Part shown: positions 30,301-34,216 of the stretch, piece by piece | Layout: every line of letters starts with the position of its first letter | Numbering within the stretch: the stretch's first letter is position 1 | Assembly (NCBI GenBank): GCA_044224215.1 | Contig: JBGAKX010000040.1 | Span: forward strand, 1 to 34,216 | Direction of reading: 5' to 3' | DNA: 34,216 nucleotides | From: DAOMFM01 sp035429825 | GTDB taxonomy: Bacteria > Acidobacteriota > Blastocatellia > UBA7656 > JADIYM01 | The notes under the pieces: generated by a model | The model's input: only the letters and a program-made list of their open reading frames with translations | Database searches by the model: none | What the model was told of the DNA's origin: nothing | Position numbers and translations under genes: made by a program

Positions 30301-30408
30301 AAGGCATTGCTCACGCAGGATGACCCGCTGCCTCAGACGCTGTACCGTATGGTGGTGAAGAAGGGCGCGCCGGTGATGGTGACGGTTGTGCTGCCTGTTC
30401 GGAAGTAG
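27388..30408 (+). CDS. lipoprotein fusing nine haem c motifs, a SUMF1-fold domain and a DUF4384-like domain
   Basis: The 1006-residue product starts with a lipoprotein signal (LLLLACSG, lipid cysteine C17). Nine CxxCH motifs follow: CVMCH (67), CIECH (116), CGLCH (132), CSTCH (217), CFACH (238), CVGCH (259), CLFCH (339), CVVCH (375) and CTVCH (399). After an Ala/Pro-rich linker comes a SUMF1-fold domain (about 455-678) very like that at 3486, also without the two catalytic cysteines. A tandem 27-residue repeat (about 676-720) separates it from a DUF4384-like domain (about 780-920, with GQFVRLAIESPRAGYLYVIDRE). It should sit in the periplasm or on the outer membrane. An electron-transfer or redox-sensing role joined to signalling modules is inference. 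GTG at 27379 and earlier in-frame codons to 27274 are alternative starts; the lipobox favours 27388. Confidence 0.85.
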   Translation: MGKLSLVGLVILLLLACSGPVAVGLPKGPQTAGVGPEKGPGRVFLHKQHSGAVAIPGKAGQTRELKCVMCHAVSEEAPDTNRFSGPDLEEFPETVKFAASGTQINGLGFQKAHSACIECHAEIRPGLNGKYCGLCHASTAVLRPFPNPNVQLSQFADRYSHKAHKVYYGNYPDAFKTASVSTPAASHGFPGSATMSGSADIVGVSYIDPPAERGLRCSTCHDPAAGGVKIQLPMHKNCFACHGNEMIVSKKADTYAMNCVGCHANMADNDPNVDVKLKPVGDAANAIAPVIDPFRIVITPSGAGHSQFNHVGGEAKYHEVLKPDAGTSAGKTIEGEMACLFCHTSVERAATRAQVMEFALRKTDPRLVQPPASACVVCHVHAVQMVLPEEPSRTARVGCTVCHTAADAAKAPPATHLLGDAAPARPATHEPTPSAAKSEAPQRVEPAASSGETVTYEIASGVSVDMVVVPPGTFTMGSAAGEADDGPAHRVTITNPYQLGKFEVTQRQWNAVMGSNPSRFQGDDLPVEQVSFDDVQEFIKRLNAQTDGLWRLPTEAEWEYACRAGSTSDDDLDLDSKAWYGANSKGRTHPVGTKEPNSLGLYDMRGNVLEWCEDWDVPYTSQDETDPVHTSVAASKSASRIVRGGSWNDDSEAVRPVYRFWLTPRSTNALVGFRLARNTTGGSPNRPKNNDDSTNSPVVFGVARNSTGGSPNRPKNNDDTTSATRQMWDTEFVVNRPKSAPAAPRPVKKPRKYKPAPTITGRPSGREPPETVPSDMVESLVGVTLWRLRAPVASDGDGSRMLVHRPATTGPGNEVALTPERIDIAGPLVVGQFVRLAIESPRAGYLYVIDREVYADGRRGVPTLIFPTTRLYNGDNRVEAGHVVEIPAQTDNPEYFTVTRERPDQVSEAITILVTPEPIESVVPGEFPKVLDVALLETWERDWAVAADRLDLEGGEGQVYTVAESRAGADPKALLTQDDPLPQTLYRMVVKKGAPVMVTVVLPVRK
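29411..29544 (+). repeat. 81-base tandem repeat inside the haem fusion gene
   Basis: Bases 29411-29463 and 29492-29544 are 53-base copies differing at one base by eye, spaced 81 bases (27 codons) apart. They encode ARN(T/S)TGGSPNRPKNNDD twice. The copy begins within the last codons of the SUMF1-fold domain, so the repeat arose by duplication across the domain end or by insertion of a mobile repeat that keeps the frame open. Confidence 0.85.
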
Positions 30409-30470
30409 GATCTTTGCCTCTTACTTATGCAGACACACTGGGCCACAGGACTGCGGATCGTCAGTCGCCT

Positions 30471-30585
30471 GAGTTGAGTACAGCACCCCCATCGCCCTAG
30501 TACCACCACCGGTAGGTGGCTGGTGCGGACACTCTGAAGTGACCCCCGGGGGCGCCACCACCAACCCGTGAACCTGTAAAGGTCG
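30471..30585 (+). repeat. R3 leader repeat upstream of the second antitoxin-like gene
   Basis: It holds the same elements as 23111-23336 without the inner insert: AGTACCACCACCGGTAGGTG, GACCCCCGGGGGCGCCACCA, and a closing ACCT-gtaa-AGGT hairpin. The closing stem differs from ACCC-tgtaa-GGGT at 23320 by a paired change, as if the stem were kept. Its first 46 bases recur at 31114-31159 (39 of 46 by eye), so the toxin-antitoxin remnant is bracketed by direct repeats. Together with plain sequence at 30409-30470 it fills the gap before the next gene. Confidence 0.6.
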
Positions 30586-30649
30586 CACTCGTGTCCGACG
30601 CAGCCACGTTTGCCAAAGCCTGTGCTACGATGCCGGGGAGGTCATCCCA

Positions 30650-30823
30650 ATGCCTGAGACGACTCAGATCAAACAAGAAGCGCAGCGACTCGTCGACTCG
30701 CTCCCTGAGAACGCGACGTGGGGCGATTTCGCCCGGTTGGTGCTCGAGCGCCAGCGTGTCGAAGAGGGAATCGCCGACCTCGACGCCGGGATCACGTGGA
30801 CGAGCAGTGAAATCAGGGAGTAG
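30650..30823 (+). CDS. small antitoxin-like protein
   Basis: This is a 57-residue protein (MPETTQIKQEAQRLVDSLPE...) with the mostly helical, charged character of ParD/RelB-type or 'addiction module' antitoxins. It shares KQ, LPEN/LPDD and the RxxxGIxxxDAG stretch with the protein at 23414. GGGGAGG lies about eight bases before the ATG, a strong ribosome site. It is followed after 14 bases by a broken ParE-like frame, the usual antitoxin-toxin order. A conserved hairpin leader lies upstream. Being intact while its toxin is dead, it may be relic or may still bind related toxins. Confidence 0.6.
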   Translation: MPETTQIKQEAQRLVDSLPENATWGDFARLVLERQRVEEGIADLDAGITWTSSEIRE

Positions 30824-30837
30824 CTCGGAATCCCTCA

Positions 30838-31115
30838 ATGAAGGTCCGGTGGTCGAACCGGGCACTCCGATCGCTTGCCGACATTCACGGCCACCATGTC
30901 ACTGAGTCTGACGAGGCTGCAAACTGACATGGCTCGGGTGTTTCGCACCGGCGACGCGGTGAACCAGGCATTGCGACTGCTTATCGACATTGCACGTCAG
31001 CAGGTGTCCAAGGCGTCCAGGCTCCCGGTTGACACGCGAACTCTCGCGACTCCGCGAGTATGCGGCGACATCCAACCGGCTCTGCCTTCAGATTCACGGA
31101 TCAGCGATCAGGTGA
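30838..31115 (+). pseudogene. degenerate ParE/RelE-type toxin
   Basis: The frame opens with MKVRWSNRALRSLADIHGHH and VTESDEAAN, a typical ParE start (basic W-S-x2-A-x2-L-x-D-I), then meets a stop at 30925-30927. Continuation in another frame gives MARVFRTGDAVNQ, like the middle of ParE. A third frame near 31000-31115 gives RPGSRLTRELSRLREY, like the RxPGTRELV block, ending at a stop at 31113. Two frameshifts or small indels are therefore needed. It lies 14 bases after the antitoxin-like gene. The likeness is to ParE patterns recalled from the family, so it is an interpretation. Confidence 0.55.
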
Positions 31116-31159
31116 GCTGAGTACGGCGCCCCCATCGCCCCAGTATCGCCACCGGTTGG
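31114..31159 (+). repeat. R3 fragment after the toxin remnant
   Basis: About 39 of 46 bases match the start of the leader at 30471-30516, including CCCCCATCGCCC and CCACCGGT. The similarity stops abruptly where the HsdR-like fragment begins. Confidence 0.6.
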
Positions 31160-31164
31160 CCCCG

Positions 31165-31260
31165 CGCAAGTACGGCTACCCACCCGACAAGCAGGAGTAG
31201 GCGACAGCACTGGTTCTCAAACAGGCGGCGGTGCTTTCAGCCGAATTGGCCGCGGCGTAG
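31165..31260 (+). pseudogene. C-terminal fragment of a type I restriction enzyme HsdR subunit
   Basis: The frame reads RKYGYPPDKQE, then a TAG stop (31198-31200), then ATALVLKQAAVLSAELAAA and a TAG stop at 31258. The RYGYPPDKQExAT..VLEQAE ending is, from memory, the usual tail of HsdR proteins; the internal TAG sits where a Lys (AAG) is normal, a one-base change. No other hsdR, hsdM or hsdS sequence is in the window, so only the tail of the gene survives beside an R3 fragment. Confidence 0.6.
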
Positions 31261-31295
31261 GATCGATTCTGGCAGGCAGGTCTGCGAGGTGAGAA

Positions 31296-31595
31296 ATGAA
31301 TGCAACCTGTCTCGGTCTGGGCCTATTGCTAGGTTGGGGAGCGCACGCACAGCCGGTGCGTCCCGTATCAACAGATGGTGCGACGCTGAACGTCCCTTCC
31401 CAATACGCGACGATACAGGCTGCGATCGACGCGGCCGAGACCGGCGACACCATTCGCGTAGCGCCGGGGCGCTACAACGAACACATCCGAGTCGAAAACA
31501 AGGATGTGACCATCATTGGGACAGGCGGCGCGGCACATTCCGTTATCGGGACGGAGGGTGACGCCGCTCGTCAGACGCATACAGGCCGCAGATGA
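31296..31595 (+). pseudogene. truncated exported beta-helix (pectate-lyase-fold) protein
   Basis: The 99-residue frame has a signal peptide (MNATCLGLGLLLGWGAHAQ) followed by LNVPSQYATIQAAIDAAETGDTIRVAPGRYNEHIRVENKDVTIIGTG. That is the standard first turn of right-handed beta-helix proteins of several hundred residues. After about residue 85 the likeness ends, and the last codons and stop come from an R1 repeat (31581-31622). It is therefore most likely a gene cut short by a deletion or repeat insertion. A GAGGTGAG ribosome site precedes the ATG. Confidence 0.65.
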
Positions 31596-31622
31596 ACGCA
31601 AATGAAGCGGATTAACGCGGCC
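31581..31622. repeat. R1 repeat at the truncation point of the beta-helix gene
   Basis: CAGGCCGCAGATGAACGCAA followed by ATGAAGCGGATTAACGCGG is an R1 copy. It carries the stop codon that ends the truncated frame. Confidence 0.7.
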
Positions 31623-31675
31623 CAGACAGGGTCGGTGCGTGACGGGAAAAAGTTGCGTCTTGTGCAATGCGGGTT

Positions 31676-31860
31676 GAGTTTTCGCAGGTGGGGCGGGGAT
31701 TTCTTTCAGTGGGGCGGAGCTTTCGCGAGTGGTATGGGGATTTCTTTTAGTAGTGCGGAGTTTTCGCGAGTGGTATGGGGATTTCTTTCAGTGGAGTCGA
31801 GTTTTTCGCGGGCGGGGCGGGTTTTGCACGGTGGAGTGGGGATTTCTTTCACCTGAGTCG
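31676..31860. repeat. 41-base degenerate tandem repeat
   Basis: Three units of exactly 41 bases follow each other at 31676-31716, 31717-31757 and 31758-31798. Each opens GAG(T/C)TTTCGC and has GGGGATTTCTTT in the middle. A fourth, disrupted unit runs to about 31860. The block is G/T-rich on the plus strand, unlike its neighbours. Open frames across it (for example 31602-31856) are repetitive and are not supported as genes. With the R1 copies on both sides it accounts for the 338-base gap between the truncated gene and the transporter. Confidence 0.8.
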
Positions 31861-31876
31861 GGTTTGGCGGGTGAAG

Positions 31877-31925
31877 ACAGGCCGCGGATGAACGCGGATC
31901 AGGCGAATCTGCGCAGATCTGCGGC
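31877..31925. repeat. R1 repeat at the 3' end of the MFS gene
   Basis: CAGGCCGCGGATGAACGCGG, then ATCAGGCG, then a GAATCTGCGCAGATCTGCGG end. The first 28 bases are identical to those of the copy at 33293, so the transporter gene is bracketed by direct repeats. Confidence 0.8.
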
Positions 31926-31933
31926 TAATAACA

Positions 31934-33247
31934 TCACTCCGGCAATGGAAGACCCTTCGTCTCGGGCGCGAACAGCACCGCCACCAGGCCCAGCACATAG
32001 ACCAGCGCGACCGCGCTCGCCGCGCGGCCGAACGACCCGAGCGACACCACCATCCACCCCGTCACGAACGGCCCCGCCGAAGCGAGCACCCGTCCCGCGT
32101 TGAAACAGAACCCAGCGCCCGTCGCGCGCAGGCGCGTGGGGAACAGCTCCGGCAGGTAAATCGGGAATCCGCTGAAGATGCCGTTGTTGAAGAACCCCAG
32201 CACCGGGAGCACCACCATCAGGTGCGCGTAACTGTGCGGGACCAGAAACGTCGCCGGCACCATCAGCAGGCTGCCCAGACACATCACCGCAAACATCGCG
32301 CGCCTGCCCAGCCAGTCCGCCAGCGGGCCGAAGCTCAGGTAGCCGACCAGCGCTCCGACGTTCAGCATCATCGTTGCGTAGCTCACGTACGTCGTGCGCA
32401 TCGCGTCGTCAAGGTCCTGCAGGTCCGGCAGCGAACGCACCAGCGTCGGCGTCCAGTTCGTCGCGCCCCACAAGCCAAAGACCGCCACGAACGCGAGGCT
32501 CGATCCGACCAGCGTCGGACGCAGCAGATCGCCGCGGAAGAGTTGGCGGATGCGGCTGCGGCCGTCCGGCCCGGCACGGACTTCCTCGGCGCGCGCGTTA
32601 ACCCATCGCTCGGGCTCACGCACCCACATGCGCACCAGCAGCGCGACCGCCGCCGGCGCGACGCCCACAACGAACAGCCACCGCCAGCTGTAGTCGCGCA
32701 TCACGACGTTCAACACGGCCGCCAGCATGAAGCCCACGGCCCACGCCGACTGCATGATTCCCGCGGCTTTTGCGCGTTTGTTCTCGGGCCAGACCTCGGC
32801 CACCAGCGCCGCGCCGGCCGCCCATTCGCCGCCGATGCCAACCGCCGTCATGAAACGGTAGATGGCCAGCTCCCACCACGTGTGCGACAGCGCCGCCAGG
32901 CCCGTGAACGCCGCGTAGATCAGGATGGTGAGGATCAGCGACCTGGTCCGGCCAAAGCGGTCCGCGATAACGCCAAAGACAAGACCGCCGACGGCCCAGC
33001 CGATCAGGAAGATCGAGAAGACGATGCCGCCGTACCAGCCGATCAGGTCGGATTCGGCGTGCGTGCCGGCCTGGGTGTGCAGCAGCTCGTGCAGCGCCGG
33101 CTGTAGCACCAGGGCGTAGATGGTTGAGTCCATCGAGTCGAACACCCATCCGAGCCACGCGACGAAGAGCACCAGCCATTGGTACGGGGTGTCTCCCTGG
33201 TACCACGACATGGCGCGCTCGCGTGCTGCGGCAAGGGCGTCCTTCAT
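31934..33247 (-). CDS. MFS transporter, metabolite:H+ symporter type
   Basis: The 437-residue product has about twelve membrane helices and the twofold MFS layout. The N-half starts WLVLFVAWLGWVFDSMDSTIYALVLQPAL, with an acidic residue in helix 1 as in aromatic-acid and sialate symporters. Motif A appears as GVIADRFGRTRS (about residue 88) and again as GPLADWLGRR in the second half; the GIGGEWAAGAALVAEVWPENKRAKA block is typical of the metabolite:H+ symporter and sugar-porter groups. The substrate is unknown. Starts at 33247 or 33211 (MSWYQGD) are both possible; neither has a clear ribosome site. The gene stands alone between two near-identical R1 repeats. Confidence 0.85.
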   Translation of the reverse strand: MKDALAAARERAMSWYQGDTPYQWLVLFVAWLGWVFDSMDSTIYALVLQPALHELLHTQAGTHAESDLIGWYGGIVFSIFLIGWAVGGLVFGVIADRFGRTRSLILTILIYAAFTGLAALSHTWWELAIYRFMTAVGIGGEWAAGAALVAEVWPENKRAKAAGIMQSAWAVGFMLAAVLNVVMRDYSWRWLFVVGVAPAAVALLVRMWVREPERWVNARAEEVRAGPDGRSRIRQLFRGDLLRPTLVGSSLAFVAVFGLWGATNWTPTLVRSLPDLQDLDDAMRTTYVSYATMMLNVGALVGYLSFGPLADWLGRRAMFAVMCLGSLLMVPATFLVPHSYAHLMVVLPVLGFFNNGIFSGFPIYLPELFPTRLRATGAGFCFNAGRVLASAGPFVTGWMVVSLGSFGRAASAVALVYVLGLVAVLFAPETKGLPLPE

Positions 33248-33292
33248 ACGCGCACCGTACCAAAATGGGGGCTCCGTACGAAGCAGCGAAAA

Positions 33293-33336
33293 CAGGCCGC
33301 GGATGAACGCGGATCAGGCGGATTTGCGGGGATCTG
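33293..33336. repeat. R1 repeat upstream of the MFS gene
   Basis: This copy matches 31877 over 28 bases and then continues GATTTGCGGGGATCTGG. It lies 46 bases upstream of the transporter start, in the 238-base gap before the last gene, where nothing else is recognised. Confidence 0.8.
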
Positions 33337-33485
33337 GACAAAACTCCGTGATTGACCTAGCCTTCGTTGCCGCAGATGACGTCAGGCTGAGGGAACCTGG
33401 TTTGTCCCGACCGTTTCTTTGCTGCGTGCGCGGGTCCGGCGCATGCCGTCAGTCGGCGATTCTCCGATCGAAACAGGGAAGCAGT

Positions 33486-34216
33486 ATGAACTCATTCGGG
33501 ATATCCGGGATATTGCGTGCCATCGGCGCGCTCGCGATCGTGACGGCTGTCGCGTTCAACGCGCCGTTGCCAGCACTCGCGTCACACCGCGGCGAGCCGA
33601 AGACGCCCGCGGACATGACTGCGCACGCGATTCCGCACCTCGAGCGCTCTGCCGCAAGCGCGAGCATGCCGGTGCTACGTGTCAACAAGACCGATGGTAC
33701 GCAGGGCAGCCTGGGCGGGACGGTGCTCAACGTCGATTCGCCAGTCCCAGGCGCCCAGATCAGCCTGTACACCTTTGGGACGGACCTTACCTACAAGGTC
33801 GCGTTCGGGAACCGTTTCACCTTGACGAGCGATCAGTCTCCGTTTGCGATCAAGCAGGTGAGCGCATACATCGGCGCCAACATGTTCGGCGAAGGTTTCG
33901 AGATCGGCGAGAATGTCGGCGTCACGGTCTTCATTGATCCTGCAAGCACGGGAACGATTGCGGAAGCCGCGCTCGTGTACGACGGGACATACACGCTGAC
34001 ACAGGTGAATGCAGAGATCGTATTCGAGCTTCCCACACCAATCGTCATTGGACAGGGCGACGTGTATTGCATCGTAACGGATTTGACCACGGACCTTGAC
34101 GATACGTTCTTTCCCGTCGTGCAAACCGTGGACGGCGGCTCGACCGATCCGCGCGCTCTTGTCAAATTGAATCTGAATGTCGCGCCTGACCCCACGCAGA
34201 ATTCGGGCTATCTCCA
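33486..34216 (+). CDS. exported protein of unknown function, 3' end beyond the window
   Basis: An open frame runs from ATG at 33486 to the last base without a stop, giving at least 243 residues. It begins with a signal peptide (MNSFGISGILRAIGALAIVTAV..., cut near ALAS). The rest is rich in Gly, Thr, Val and Asp in beta-strand rhythm (GAQISLYTFGTDLTYKVAFG, EIVFELPTPIVIGQGDVYCIVTD), like secreted beta-sandwich proteins. AGGGAAG lies before the start. I do not recognise a family. It is missing from a closed-frame search only because its stop is outside the window. Confidence 0.75.
   Translation, partial: MNSFGISGILRAIGALAIVTAVAFNAPLPALASHRGEPKTPADMTAHAIPHLERSAASASMPVLRVNKTDGTQGSLGGTVLNVDSPVPGAQISLYTFGTDLTYKVAFGNRFTLTSDQSPFAIKQVSAYIGANMFGEGFEIGENVGVTVFIDPASTGTIAEAALVYDGTYTLTQVNAEIVFELPTPIVIGQGDVYCIVTDLTTDLDDTFFPVVQTVDGGSTDPRALVKLNLNVAPDPTQNSGYL

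Noticed and set aside
31676..31798. Possible CRISPR array.
   Set aside because: Units are contiguous and similar over their full length, so there are no unique spacers, and no cas gene is present.
31602..31856. 84-residue open frame rich in Gly, Phe and Ser.
   Set aside because: It simply translates the 41-base tandem repeat; no ribosome site or signal fits.

Overview
The window is high-GC bacterial DNA that is almost wholly chromosomal in character. Several traits point to Acidobacteriota or a related environmental lineage: Ser/Thr kinases with a zinc-ribbon or proline-rich tail, SUMF1/FGE-fold proteins, multihaem cytochromes, secreted M28 and CocE/AEH-type hydrolases, and dense intergenic repeats built on 'cgcggat/cgaat' words. 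This placement is an inference from gene content; no rRNA or tRNA gene is present.

Layout. 1-120: long imperfect palindrome. 121-1254: asnA (-). 1501-4454: two-gene operon of a membrane Ser/Thr kinase with a DUF4384-like tail and an exported SUMF1-fold protein. 4512-8625 (-): exported HENDLEG-motif protein, aidB, and an ATP-grasp ligase. 8743-13843 (+): pdxH, a DCC-family thiol protein, class II photolyase, a membrane protein and an eight-haem NapC/NirT-type membrane cytochrome. 13921-17775 (-): P-type Ca2+-type ATPase behind an NhaR-like LysR regulator. 17892-18458 (+): TerB-like protein. 18542-22164 (-): CocE/AEH-type hydrolase and M28 peptidase. 22223-22969 (+): exported FKBP isomerase. 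22970-23764: repeats, a structured leader and an antitoxin-like gene. 23816-27133 (-): giant kinase-STAND ATPase-TPR protein, divergent from 27388-30408 (+), a lipoprotein fusing nine haem motifs, a SUMF1-fold domain and a DUF4384-like domain. 30409-31930: a gene graveyard (antitoxin, broken ParE-like toxin, HsdR tail fragment, truncated beta-helix protein, tandem repeats). 31934-33247 (-): MFS transporter. 33486-end (+): exported protein cut by the window edge.

How the genes may work together. The most distinctive theme is the reuse of three modules (Hanks-type kinase, SUMF1 fold lacking the catalytic cysteines, DUF4384-like domain) at two loci 20 kb apart, once with a haem-bearing sensor-like module and a STAND ATPase facing it. 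This suggests an envelope or redox signalling system, but that is inference. aidB and the photolyase are both flavoprotein DNA-damage genes. nhaR sits directly upstream of a cation pump that has its own good promoter and upstream direct repeats, so a local cation-stress circuit is plausible.

The second theme is repeats. At least twelve copies of one degenerate family occur, often beginning at a stop codon and in several cases supplying the last codons of a gene. A second family is a hairpin-rich leader in front of two related antitoxin-like genes. Long open frames opposite the real genes were treated as shadows of high-GC codon usage.
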